Assembly: GCA_900549415.1 (NCBI GenBank)
Contig: URNX01000074.1
Location: 1 to 10,266, forward strand
Direction: 5' to 3'
DNA from: an uncultured bacterium
GTDB taxonomy: Bacteria; Verrucomicrobiota; Lentisphaeria; Victivallales; UBA1829
DNA length: 10,266 nucleotides
Below the pieces are notes generated by a model, which searched no databases, was not told the DNA's origin, and saw nothing but the letters and a program-made list of their open reading frames with translations. Below, piece after piece: positions 1-6,771 of the stretch (position 1 is the stretch's first letter; each line of letters begins with the position of its first letter). The translations under genes were made by a program, and so were the position numbers.

Positions 1-22
1 GCACCTTTGAGCAGGAGAGAAT

Positions 23-430
23 ATGGAAGATTCACAGATTTTAAAGCGCTCCATTACGCGTTATGTAACACTGAAGGCGCGTCCCGCGCTGACGCCGCTG
101 CTGAACCGCATGGCGGGAAATCTTGATACCGTTGCTGATCTTAAGAAAAAAATTTCAGAGCTCAAAAATATTGTTGCGCATATTTCCGATATTGATGAAA
201 AAAGCCGCATGTGGAGCATTATTGCTCCCGAAGACATCTTTGCGATCCGCAAAGCACTGCGTCTTCCGCAGTCGAAGTTCGGACGTCTCTTCGGCGCGAC
301 CCGCTTCACGGTCAGCAACTGGGAACACGGAAAGACGATTCCGCATCTGGTTCAGCGCAGGGAACTTTTTGAACTCGCTGAGCTTTCCCTGAAGAATCTG
401 GAAAACATCCTGCGCAAATACCGCGGTTGA
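23..430 (+). CDS. Small coiled-coil/XRE-type helix-turn-helix DNA-binding protein
   Basis: A 135-aa protein. The ATG at 23 is preceded by AGGAGAG (13-19) at good spacing, so the start is secure and the gene is complete. The C-terminal part (about residues 68-112) reads as a helix-turn-helix of the XRE/Cro type: an acidic lead-in helix (PEDIFAIRKALRL), then PQSKFGRLFGATRFTVSNWEHG, where the SNWEHGK segment matches the usual S.WE.G end of the recognition helix. Before it, residues about 36-56 (VADLKKKISELKNIVAHI) form a short heptad-like, probably coiled-coil helix, and the N-terminus is basic and helical. This order (basic helix, coiled coil, HTH) is seen in small bacterial regulators of unknown target; the HTH also resembles the C-terminal domain of MqsA-type antitoxins. 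No zinc cysteines and no partner toxin are visible, although what lies left of base 1 is unknown. It converges on the glycosyltransferase gene with one base between stop codons. DNA binding is a firm inference; targets are unknown. Confidence 0.85.
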   Translation: MEDSQILKRSITRYVTLKARPALTPLLNRMAGNLDTVADLKKKISELKNIVAHISDIDEKSRMWSIIAPEDIFAIRKALRLPQSKFGRLFGATRFTVSNWEHGKTIPHLVQRRELFELAELSLKNLENILRKYRG

Positions 431-431
431 T

Positions 432-1913
432 TTACTCTTCCGGAAAGTTTCCCGGCGGGAGATATTCCACAAGAAATTCCCGGGTTCTCTTTTTCCCGAA
501 CGGCGCCTGGAATGTCAGTTTGATCCGCTGAAATTTCAGCGGAACGCGGCATCTCCTTCTGAAATCGTCAAACAGCTTTTCCCTGCGCGCAATCAGAAGC
601 GCGCCTTTTTCATGAATGGTTTTCTGATACTGCTTCAGATAGAACGGATCGTTCGCTTCACACATCGGCGGCCGCTCCGTCGAGTAGTTTTCAATGACGC
701 ATGCATACCAGCGGTCGCCGACGACAACCGGAACGGGTTCCGTGCTGTGCCGTTTCCAGAACTCGTATGCGGGATTCACGATCGCTTCCGGTTTTGCATG
801 AATCCGGATTCGCGTGCTGAACAGCAGGTCCGCCGTGGTTCCGATGAAGAGTCCGACTGTCAGAAGCACCAGCAGCAGATAAAGATGTTTGAATACCGTG
901 CGGTCGATGACAAACGGAAACGCCGCAACCGCGGCAATGCCCGTCCATGAGGCAAACGTGCAGAACCACATGAGGATCACGCCGTTGCCGGAGAGCGCAA
1001 TCAGGAAGAAAAGCGCAGACGGAATAAGAGTAATGATCAGCGCCGTGGAGAGAAGTTTTCTGTTTACCGTTTTGCGGACCCGTTCCCGGAATCGAGGAAA
1101 CAGCGAGAGAACGAGTGCGAGTCCCTGTATGGCAAACGGGTAAAGCGCGGCCCCGAGGACGACCAGGGGAAGAAAGGGTTTCGGTTCGTCTTCAACCCGG
1201 TGTTCCACGTGCAGAAGACAGACAAAGTCATTCTGGAACAGCCAGATAAGGTGCGGAAGAAAGACCAAAAAAACCGTCGCCGCGGCAAGCCACGGTCCTT
1301 TCGTGAAAAACTGCCTGCGGTATTCACGCCGGAGCAGAAAAATGGTCAGAAATCCGGCAAGATGCAGAAGAAATGTGTATTTGTTGAGCAGACCGAGTCC
1401 GCAGATGGCGCCGAACAGAAGCCAGTGTCCGGTGCGCCGGTCGCGCAGAGCCGAGAAAAAGTAATATGCCGCGGCGGGAGCAAGTGCGATTTCAACAAAA
1501 TATGTGCTGAATTTCGTTTCGGACGGATTATAGTAGAAAAGAAAAAAGAGGAGCAGCGCGGCGGCCGCGGCGGAATATTCGTCGAGGAACAGTTTCGCGA
1601 GCCGGAAGACCTGCCACGCGCCGAACATCAGGCAGAACTGGGCGGCAAGATACATGCTCCAGTCTGCGTGTCCGGAGATCGCGGAGAAAAACCAGCCGAG
1701 CCAGCCGGAAAGCGGCGGGTGCTTGGAGTGACCGAGCGTCCCTTCCGCTCCCCATGCAATCGTCTCGAGAATGTCAAGCCCGAGAATATTCTGCAGCAGA
1801 GAACACTGCAGCGTCCACGCGAGCGCGGCGACCGTCATGAAGATCAGCAGGGCGAGCGCGGGACGTTTCCAGAGTGCGGAGAAAAAGCTGTTTTTTCCGT
1901 CGTTCATCGTCAC
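432..1913 (-). CDS. GT39/ArnT-like integral-membrane glycosyltransferase
   Basis: A 493-aa polytopic membrane protein of the dolichyl-phosphate-mannose mannosyltransferase (PMT/ArnT, GT-C fold) superfamily, which transfers a sugar from a polyprenyl-phosphate donor to an acceptor on the outer face of the cytoplasmic membrane. After the first membrane segment (about 19-38) the first periplasmic loop carries the family signature: D47, E50, W54-G55 and K64-H65-P66-P67 (LDILETIAWG, then KHPPL). Roughly ten hydrophobic segments follow up to about residue 365, then a soluble tail of about 125 residues. The reading frame opens at GTG 1913, overlapping the dnaJ stop by 4 nt (GTGA), which suggests translational coupling; an in-frame ATG two codons later (1907) is an equally possible start, and neither has a strong Shine-Dalgarno. 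It is the last gene of the zinc-ribbon/htpG/dnaJ operon and has no obvious functional tie to chaperones. Donor and acceptor cannot be deduced. Confidence 0.85.
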   Translation of the reverse strand: MTMNDGKNSFFSALWKRPALALLIFMTVAALAWTLQCSLLQNILGLDILETIAWGAEGTLGHSKHPPLSGWLGWFFSAISGHADWSMYLAAQFCLMFGAWQVFRLAKLFLDEYSAAAAALLLFFLFYYNPSETKFSTYFVEIALAPAAAYYFFSALRDRRTGHWLLFGAICGLGLLNKYTFLLHLAGFLTIFLLRREYRRQFFTKGPWLAAATVFLVFLPHLIWLFQNDFVCLLHVEHRVEDEPKPFLPLVVLGAALYPFAIQGLALVLSLFPRFRERVRKTVNRKLLSTALIITLIPSALFFLIALSGNGVILMWFCTFASWTGIAAVAAFPFVIDRTVFKHLYLLLVLLTVGLFIGTTADLLFSTRIRIHAKPEAIVNPAYEFWKRHSTEPVPVVVGDRWYACVIENYSTERPPMCEANDPFYLKQYQKTIHEKGALLIARREKLFDDFRRRCRVPLKFQRIKLTFQAPFGKKRTREFLVEYLPPGNFPEE

Positions 1914-3055
1914 TCGATTCCGAGGAACTTTTTCGCACGGTCGAGGAATGAGGCATATTTCGGATAGGCGTCGTTCTTCTGTTTTTTGCCGGAGAAAGTA
2001 TCCGCATACTGCTTCAGCAGATCTTTCTGATCCTGCGTGAGTTTTTTCGGAACTTCAACGAACAGCGTGACGAACTGGTTTCCGCGTTTTCCTCCGCGCA
2101 GGGAGGGCATTCCCTTGCCCGGCATGTTGATGACCGTTCCTGTCTGGGAGCCTGCGGGAATCTCCAGCTCCGCCTTGCCGGTAACGGTCGGGACATCAAT
2201 CTTTCCGCCGAGCGCGGCCGTGACGAAGTCAATCGGGATTTCGCAGTGAATGTCATCGCCGTCTCTCTGGAAGAGCTCGTGGTCGCGGACGGAGAGAACG
2301 ACAAAGAGATCGCCGTTGTGTCCTCCGCGCAGTCCGGGTTCGCCTTCGCCTGCAACGCGCATCCGCGTGCCGTTGTCGACGCCCGGCGGAATGCGGAGAT
2401 GAACTTTGCGTTTGACGCGCGTGGTTCCCGCTCCGCCGCAGTCCGGACACTTCTTTTCCGGCATGGAGCCTTCTCCGTTGCAGACGGGGCAGGTGTGCAT
2501 GACTGTGAAGAAACCCTGGGATACGCCGACCTGTCCGCTGCCTCCGCAACGTTTGCAGGTCTGCTTGCGGTAGCCTTCCGCGCAGCCGGAGCCTTTGCAG
2601 GTTTTGCAGGCTTCCAGGCGGGTGAATTCAATATCCTTGTCAACTCCGAGGACGGCGTCTTCGAGGTCGATTTCGAGGTTGTAGCGCAGATCGTTTCCAT
2701 CCTGCGGCGCATTGGGAGAGCGGCGTCTTCCGCCGCCTCCGAAAAAGCTGCTGAACGGATCGTCTCCGCCGCCACCGCCTCCGAAGAAGCTGTTGAAGAT
2801 ATCGAACGGATTGCCGGCGTTGGAGGTTCCGCCTCCGCGCAGACCATCCTCGCCGTACCGGTCGTAGAGCTCGCGTTTCTGCGGGTCGCCGAGGACCTCG
2901 TAGGCTTGCGAGATCTGTTTGAACTTTTCGGCGGCTTCCGGGTTGTTCGGATTCTTGTCCGGATGATACTTGATGGCAAGTTTGCGGTAGGATCGTTTGA
3001 TTTCGATCTCTTCCGCAGTCCGTTCAACCCCCAGGATTTCGTAGTAGTCAGCCAT
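1910..3055 (-). CDS. dnaJ: Chaperone protein DnaJ (Hsp40, type I)
   Basis: A 381-aa class I J-protein that delivers unfolded clients to DnaK and stimulates its ATPase. Domains in order: J domain (about 1-70) with the essential HPD tripeptide at 31-33 inside KYHPDKNPNN; a Gly/Phe linker (about 74-110) with two poly-Gly runs separated by DDPFSSFF; the zinc-binding domain with four complete CxxCxGxG motifs (C150/C153, C167/C170, C189/C192, C203/C206); and the C-terminal client-binding domains (about 215-335). Length is close to the E. coli protein (376 aa). The ATG at 3055 lies one base after the htpG stop, with only a weak GAGA-type Shine-Dalgarno inside the end of htpG, so its translation probably depends on htpG. 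Neither dnaK nor grpE is in the window, so this dnaJ is separated from its usual partners and sits in an htpG operon. All catalytic and metal-binding residues are present. Confidence 0.97.
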   Translation of the reverse strand: MADYYEILGVERTAEEIEIKRSYRKLAIKYHPDKNPNNPEAAEKFKQISQAYEVLGDPQKRELYDRYGEDGLRGGGTSNAGNPFDIFNSFFGGGGGGDDPFSSFFGGGGRRRSPNAPQDGNDLRYNLEIDLEDAVLGVDKDIEFTRLEACKTCKGSGCAEGYRKQTCKRCGGSGQVGVSQGFFTVMHTCPVCNGEGSMPEKKCPDCGGAGTTRVKRKVHLRIPPGVDNGTRMRVAGEGEPGLRGGHNGDLFVVLSVRDHELFQRDGDDIHCEIPIDFVTAALGGKIDVPTVTGKAELEIPAGSQTGTVINMPGKGMPSLRGGKRGNQFVTLFVEVPKKLTQDQKDLLKQYADTFSGKKQKNDAYPKYASFLDRAKKFLGIE

Positions 3056-3056
3056 G

Positions 3057-4964
3057 TCAGATCTCTTTTTCGACGCCGAGGGTCATGAGGTCGGCGGCGC
3101 GTTTCGCGAACAGCGCGGGATCGGTGATCGGGCTGCCTTCCGCAAGAAGCGCCTGATCATACAGCATGTCGGCGAATTCGGCAAGCTTCGGATTGTCCGG
3201 AGTCTTCTCCACGAGTTTCGTCATGGCCGCGATCAGCGGATGTGACGGGTTCAGTTCGAGAATCCGCTTGAAGGTCTGCGCGTTCTTGTCGAGCGCTTTC
3301 ATGATGCGCTGCATGTACGGGCTGGGATCGTAGTCGTCACCAGAGAGACGCGAGGCGCTTTCCGTGAGGGCTCCGGAGAATTTAACGTCTTTGACCTTGT
3401 CTTTCAGCAGGTCTTTGAGTTTGCCGAGCAGATCCTTGCCGCCTTTTTCCTCGGATGCCTTCTTTGCGTTTTCTTCCAGTTCCTTTGCAACTTTGGAATC
3501 GTTGTCCAGCTTCGCTTTGGAGACGGAGACAAGCTTTTTGCCGTCGAATTCGGGCATTGCTTCGAGAACCCATTCGTCGATCGGGTCGCTCATGAACAGC
3601 ACGTCGTAGCCGGCCTTGCGGAAACTTTCGATGTGCGGAGAGTTTTCCAGATAAGCGCGGGCTTCGCCGGTGATGTAGTAGATGTCCTTCTGCTCCGCGG
3701 GCATGTTTGTGACATACTCTTTGAGCGTGTGGAGTTCGCCCGGTTTGCCGTTCATGGTTTCGTACATGAGCAGCGCCTGGAGTTTTTCCTTGTTCGCATA
3801 GTCGCCGTGAGCGCCTTCCTTGATCTGGCGTCCGAACTCCTGATAGAATCCGATGTATTTTTCGCGTTCGTTTTCGAGCATCTTGGTGAGCTCGGAGAGA
3901 ACGCGCTTGGTCAGAGCCTTGCTGATTCTGGAGATCTGCGGATTGTCCTGAAGCATTTCGCGGGAAATGTTCAGCGGAAGATCGGAGGAGTCGACAACGC
4001 CGCTGACGAAACGGAGGTATTCGGGAATCAGCCCTTTGCAGTCGTCGGAGATGAACACGCGGCGGATGTAGAGGTGCAGATTGCGCGCCTTTGTTCCGGG
4101 CATTTCAAAGCCCCACGGCTTCTTTTCGGGGAGGAAGAGCAGCGCTTTGAATTCGGAGGTTCCTTCCGCGCTGTAGCTGATGCGCGCGAGCGGCTTGCCG
4201 TAATCGCCGGAAAGATGCTGGTAGAAAGCGTCGTATTCTTCAGGCTTGACTTCGGATTCCGGACGCAGCCAGATGGCTTTCTGCGAATTCAGAGTCTTGT
4301 CTTCGGTGGTCTCCTTGCCGTCTTTGTCCTTGCCGGTCTCAAGCATTTTGATCGGATGCTCGATGAAGTCGGAATATTTTTTGACGATGGTGGAGATGCG
4401 CCACTGTTCGAGGAACTGTTTTTCGTCGTTTTTCAGATAAAGCGTGACGGTCGTTCCCTGGGTCTTGCGGTCGGATTCTCCAAGCGTGAACTCCTCTTCG
4501 CCGTTGGATTCCCAGCGGACGGCTTCGTTCGTTCCGGCTTTGAGTGTGTCGACGACGACTTTGTCCGCGACCATGAAGGAGGCGTAGAAGCCGACGCCGA
4601 ACTGACCGATGAGTTCGGGATTCGCGGAGCCTTCGCCCTCTTTTTTGTTTTTCGCGAGATTTTCGAGGAAAGCTTTTGTTCCGGAGTGGGCGATTGTGCC
4701 GAGGTTCTGGACAACCTCCTCTTTGCTCATGCCGATACCGTTATCGGAGATGCTGAGCGTTCCGGCTTCGGCGTCCGGAGTGATGCGGATTTCCCACTCC
4801 TGGGCGAGTTCGGGATTGGTGAGTGCGAGGAAGCGCGCCTTGTCAATGGCGTCGGCGGCATTGGCGATGAGTTCGCGCAGAAAAATTTCTTTGTTGGAGT
4901 AGACGGAGTGGATCATCATGTGCAGAAGTTCGCGGACTTCCGTCTGAAAACGCATATTTTCCAT
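3057..4964 (-). CDS. htpG: Molecular chaperone HtpG (bacterial Hsp90)
   Basis: A 635-aa cytosolic ATP-dependent chaperone. The N-terminal GHKL ATPase domain shows the catalytic Glu and Mg-binding Asn (E31, N35 in LRELIANAADAIDKAR), the adenine-binding D74 in SDNGIGM, and the glycine-rich lid end GQFGVGFYASF (120-130). The middle domain has the conserved arginine R335 in LNISREMLQDN. A dimerisation domain of about 120 residues ends the protein; there is no C-terminal MEEVD, as expected for bacteria. Length matches the family (E. coli 624 aa). The ATG at 4964 is supported by AAGGAG (4978-4973) with an 8-nt spacer. In the ATP-site helix the usual LISNASDA reads LIANAADA, so two serines are alanines; this is mild and probably tolerated. 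Second gene of the operon, 28 nt after the FmdB-like gene and 1 nt before dnaJ. Regulation is probably through the sigma-54 promoter upstream of the FmdB-like gene; no CIRCE element is visible. Confidence 0.98.
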   Translation of the reverse strand: MENMRFQTEVRELLHMMIHSVYSNKEIFLRELIANAADAIDKARFLALTNPELAQEWEIRITPDAEAGTLSISDNGIGMSKEEVVQNLGTIAHSGTKAFLENLAKNKKEGEGSANPELIGQFGVGFYASFMVADKVVVDTLKAGTNEAVRWESNGEEEFTLGESDRKTQGTTVTLYLKNDEKQFLEQWRISTIVKKYSDFIEHPIKMLETGKDKDGKETTEDKTLNSQKAIWLRPESEVKPEEYDAFYQHLSGDYGKPLARISYSAEGTSEFKALLFLPEKKPWGFEMPGTKARNLHLYIRRVFISDDCKGLIPEYLRFVSGVVDSSDLPLNISREMLQDNPQISRISKALTKRVLSELTKMLENEREKYIGFYQEFGRQIKEGAHGDYANKEKLQALLMYETMNGKPGELHTLKEYVTNMPAEQKDIYYITGEARAYLENSPHIESFRKAGYDVLFMSDPIDEWVLEAMPEFDGKKLVSVSKAKLDNDSKVAKELEENAKKASEEKGGKDLLGKLKDLLKDKVKDVKFSGALTESASRLSGDDYDPSPYMQRIMKALDKNAQTFKRILELNPSHPLIAAMTKLVEKTPDNPKLAEFADMLYDQALLAEGSPITDPALFAKRAADLMTLGVEKEI

Positions 4965-4992
4965 ATTTGTTTCTCCTTATGTGACAGCGGTT

Positions 4993-5205
4993 TTACTTCT
5001 TGGACGGGGTGTCGTGAGTTGCCGCGTGGTAATCGTTGCAGTAGAATCCGGCGCCTTTGAAGATAACGGATGCGCCTTTGCCGATTTTGCGCTTCAGTGC
5101 GTTTTTCTGACATTTCGGACACGTCTTGAGGTGATCCTCGGTCATTTTCTGGAACTTTTCGAACTGATAGCCGCAACTTGTGCAGACATAATCGTAAGTA
5201 GGCAT
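4993..5205 (-). CDS. FmdB-family zinc-ribbon protein
   Basis: A 70-aa protein opening with MPTYDYVCTSCG, the hallmark start of the FmdB/CxxC_CxxC zinc-ribbon family. Two Cys pairs (C8/C11 and C29/C32) should bind one zinc ion; the region after them, ending GASVIFKGAGFYCNDY, is the other conserved block. An extra cysteine, C56, replaces the residue that is often Val, Tyr or Arg in this block. The hydrophilic tail is short. Family members were named from a putative regulator of formamidase/amidase genes, but for most the role is unknown, so no function is assigned beyond zinc binding. The ATG at 5205 has a strong CAGGAGA Shine-Dalgarno (about 5217-5211). It is the first gene of the operon with htpG, dnaJ and the GT39 gene, and directly follows the sigma-54 promoter, with a predicted 45-nt leader. 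Confidence 0.92.
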   Translation of the reverse strand: MPTYDYVCTSCGYQFEKFQKMTEDHLKTCPKCQKNALKRKIGKGASVIFKGAGFYCNDYHAATHDTPSKK

Positions 5206-5260
5206 TTTGATTCTCCTGTATTTAAAATGTTTTTGCCTTTTGATTCATCCTGTCACATCA

Positions 5261-5277
5261 AGCAATATACGTGCCAA
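5261..5277 (-). promoter_or_regulatory. Sigma-54 (-24/-12) promoter of the fmdB-like/htpG/dnaJ operon
   Basis: Read leftward the sequence is TTGGCACGTATATTGCT, which matches every fixed position of the known RpoN consensus (YTGGCACG-N4-TTGCW). Exactly 10 bases separate the invariant GG and GC. Putting GC at -13/-12 places the transcription start near 5250, a G, giving a 45-nt leader to the FmdB-like ATG at 5205. Orientation and distance fit the operon. Activation would require a bacterial enhancer-binding protein and ATP; none is encoded in the window. Confidence 0.85.
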
Positions 5278-5326
5278 CTGATTTTTGAACTCGAAAGTGT
5301 ATGACAAAAAGCGGGCAGCCGGGACA

Positions 5327-5399
5327 TTCTGTCGCAGAAGAGTCTGAAAATTGTGTCACAGATTCCATCTTTTCCGCACAGAATCTCTGTTGCGCGCAA
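5327..5399. promoter_or_regulatory. Cluster of inverted repeats, candidate activator (UAS) region
   Basis: Upstream of the sigma-54 promoter are several short dyads: TTCTG-TCG-CAGAA (5327-5339), TGTG-T-CACA (5352-5360) inside a wider TCTG...CAGA pair (5343-5362), ACAGA-ATC-TCTGT (5378-5390) and the palindrome TTGCGCGCAA (5390-5399). The tetramer TCTG/CAGA occurs six times in about 62 bp. The two 13-bp dyads are 51 bp apart, near five helical turns. From the predicted start their centres are at about -83 and -134, a normal range for sigma-54 enhancer sites. The binding role is inferred; the repeats are observed. Confidence 0.4.
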
Positions 5400-5451
5400 T
5401 GTCGGGATATGAAAAAAGAAAAGACAAGGAAGAGAAATTTTAAAATAAAAA

Positions 5452-5528
5452 TGGCGGAAGCGACGGGACTCGAACCCGCAACATCCACCGTGACAGGGTG
5501 GCACTCTAACCAGTTGAGCTACGCCTCC
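5452..5528 (-). tRNA. tRNA-Asp (GTC)
   Basis: A 77-nt cloverleaf with encoded 3' CCA. The acceptor GGAGGCG pairs with CGCTTCC (one G-T pair), with discriminator G as usual for tRNA-Asp. The D arm is GCTC/GAGT with an AACTGGTTA-type loop. The anticodon stem CCACC/GGTGG encloses loop CTGTCAC, giving anticodon GTC. The T arm is GCGGG/CCCGT with loop TTCGAGT. It has its own promoter and reads in the same direction as the flanking operons. A clear terminator downstream is not visible, only a T-rich stretch at 5451-5402 on this strand. Confidence 0.97.
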
Positions 5529-5545
5529 GTTTGAGTATGGGAAGT

Positions 5546-5573
5546 AATATAGCAGAAGATTCCGGAAAGTCAA
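5546..5573 (-). promoter_or_regulatory. Sigma-70-type promoter of the tRNA-Asp gene
   Basis: Read leftward, TTGACT (-35, 5573-5568) is followed after a 16-bp spacer by TATATT (-10, 5551-5546). This predicts a start near 5539, about 11 nt before the mature tRNA 5' end at 5528. Both hexamers are close to consensus. Confidence 0.7.
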
Positions 5574-5582
5574 ATGGGGAAA

Positions 5583-5620
5583 ATGAAAAAAATGAAAAAA
5601 TCCTGCGGATATCCGGATTT
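5583..5620 (-). terminator. Possible intrinsic terminator after the dGTPase gene
   Basis: On the minus strand the transcript passes the stop codon of the Dgt-like gene and can form AAATCC (5620-5615) paired with GGATTT (5603-5598) around an 11-nt loop, which itself contains much of the palindrome CGGATATCCG. A T-rich run broken by two CA steps follows. The stem is short and AT-rich and overlaps the stop codon, so strength is uncertain, but it is placed correctly to insulate the operon from the tRNA promoter. Confidence 0.4.
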
Positions 5621-6759
5621 CAGCACGTTCCGCTGAACTTCTGGTATTCTTTCAGGGCAAATGTGTCGGTCATGCCGGCGATGTAATCCGCAACGATGCG
5701 CTCAAGTGAATCCTGCGATTTCCGCTGACGCGATTTTTTGCCGAGAAGTTCCGGATCATTCATGTAAACTTCAAACAGAAGTTTCATCTTTTCAAGCGAT
5801 TCCGCGTTCAGAGACGCAATGTCCGGATGGAAATAAAGGTTGTGATAAAGAAATTCGCGCAGCTGAAGCGTGAGAGGTTCAAACTCCGGACTGAACGAGA
5901 TCAGCTTGCAGGGAAGGGCGCGGGCATCGGCGGAGCTCTTCGGCGCGTGCTGTTCCAGCAGATGATCCGAATAGCGGATCGCATCGCCGACCATCATGTC
6001 GATGAGACAGCGCACCGTGTAGGCGGCGTAGCGTTCATCTTTTTCATGAAGTCCGGCATCGCGCGCTTTTTCCGCAGCCATGTTCCAGAGCGGAATGGTT
6101 TCAAGCATTTCAATCGTGATGAGTCCGGAATCGAGCCCGTCATCGGTGTCATGACCGTAATAGGTGAGGTCGTCGGCGAGGTCGGCAACCTGGGCTTCGA
6201 GCGAGGGATGCGCGGGGAGCAGATGCCCGTCGAGCCAGATCGGTTCTTCCCGGTGTTTGAGAAGTCCGGCGCGGATTTCCCATGATAGGTTCAGACCGTC
6301 AAAATCCGGATATTTGATTTCGAGGTCGTCGATGATGCGGAGCGCCTGAAGGTTGTGGTCGAATCCGCCGTGCCGTTTCATGAGTGAATTGAGCGCGCGT
6401 TCACCGGCATGTCCGAACGGAGTGTGTCCGATGTCATGGGCGAGAGAGATCGTTTCCGCAAGATCTTCGTTCAGACGCAGGGCGCGGGCGATGGTGCGGG
6501 CGATTGCGGCGACTTCGATCGTGTGCGTAAGCCGGGTGCGCAGGTGGTCGCCGGAACCGCTCAGGAAAACCTGGGTTTTGTATTCGAGACGGCGGAATGC
6601 ACGGCTGTGCAGAACCCGGTCGCGATCCCGCTGGAAGTCGGTGCGGAACGGATGGCTGATTTCCGGATAGCGGCGTCCCGCGGATTCGTTGTTGCGAACT
6701 GCGAACGGGGCAAGATCCGTCTCTTCTCCGGAACATTGAACGGAAAGGTCGCGGATCAT
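5620..6759 (-). CDS. Deoxyguanosinetriphosphate triphosphohydrolase-like protein (HD family)
   Basis: A 379-aa HD-superfamily metal-dependent enzyme predicted to hydrolyse dNTPs to deoxynucleoside and triphosphate, adjusting the DNA precursor pool in the cytoplasm. The N-terminal block RTDFQRDRDRVLHSRAFRRLEYKTQVF (39-65) is the typical Dgt-like segment. The metal ligands are H79 (TRLTHTIEV), H108-D109 (SLAHDIGHTPFGHAGE) and an Asp in VADLADDLTYYGHD (about 193-197). Length fits the short class of Dgt-like proteins rather than the 505-aa E. coli Dgt. The ATG at 6759 is fixed by an ideal Shine-Dalgarno, TAAGGAGG (6774-6767) with a 7-nt gap, whose TAA is the stop codon of the preceding gene; the two are therefore co-transcribed and probably translationally linked. 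Substrate preference (dGTP or any dNTP, with allosteric activation) cannot be read from sequence. Confidence 0.93.
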   Translation of the reverse strand: MIRDLSVQCSGEETDLAPFAVRNNESAGRRYPEISHPFRTDFQRDRDRVLHSRAFRRLEYKTQVFLSGSGDHLRTRLTHTIEVAAIARTIARALRLNEDLAETISLAHDIGHTPFGHAGERALNSLMKRHGGFDHNLQALRIIDDLEIKYPDFDGLNLSWEIRAGLLKHREEPIWLDGHLLPAHPSLEAQVADLADDLTYYGHDTDDGLDSGLITIEMLETIPLWNMAAEKARDAGLHEKDERYAAYTVRCLIDMMVGDAIRYSDHLLEQHAPKSSADARALPCKLISFSPEFEPLTLQLREFLYHNLYFHPDIASLNAESLEKMKLLFEVYMNDPELLGKKSRQRKSQDSLERIVADYIAGMTDTFALKEYQKFSGTC

Positions 6760-6771
6760 GCTCCAGCCTCC

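Noticed and set aside
23..430. MqsA-type antitoxin
   Set aside because: The HTH is similar, but the zinc-binding cysteines of MqsA are absent and no adjacent toxin gene is visible.
1200..1967. Plus-strand open frame (255 codons) opposite the glycosyltransferase
   Set aside because: Its low-complexity, Arg/Glu-rich translation is complementary to a polytopic membrane protein with clear family motifs.
2725..2835. GC-rich repetitive stretch in dnaJ resembling tandem repeats
   Set aside because: It encodes the expected Gly/Phe-rich linker with poly-Gly runs and is not an independent repeat.
2246..3088. Plus-strand open frame (280 codons) opposite dnaJ, and an out-of-phase minus frame at 2014-3027
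   Set aside because: Both overlap a DnaJ with all signature motifs. Their Ala/Val-rich and Arg/Ser-rich compositions are typical shadows of GC-rich codons.
3633..5060. Long plus-strand open frame (475 codons) opposite htpG
   Set aside because: It is the antisense of a clear, full-length HtpG; its length comes from codon bias on the coding strand. It has no recognisable domain.
5206..5451. CIRCE (HrcA) operator or sigma-32 promoter upstream of the chaperone operon
   Set aside because: I looked for the GCACTC...GAGTGC dyad and CTTGAA/CCCCAT-type boxes; neither is present. The sigma-54 element is far better.
5301..5534. Plus-strand short frame ending in a GLEPATSTVTGWHSNQLSYAS-type tail
   Set aside because: This is the well-known false protein produced by translating the antisense of a tRNA gene, here tRNA-Asp.
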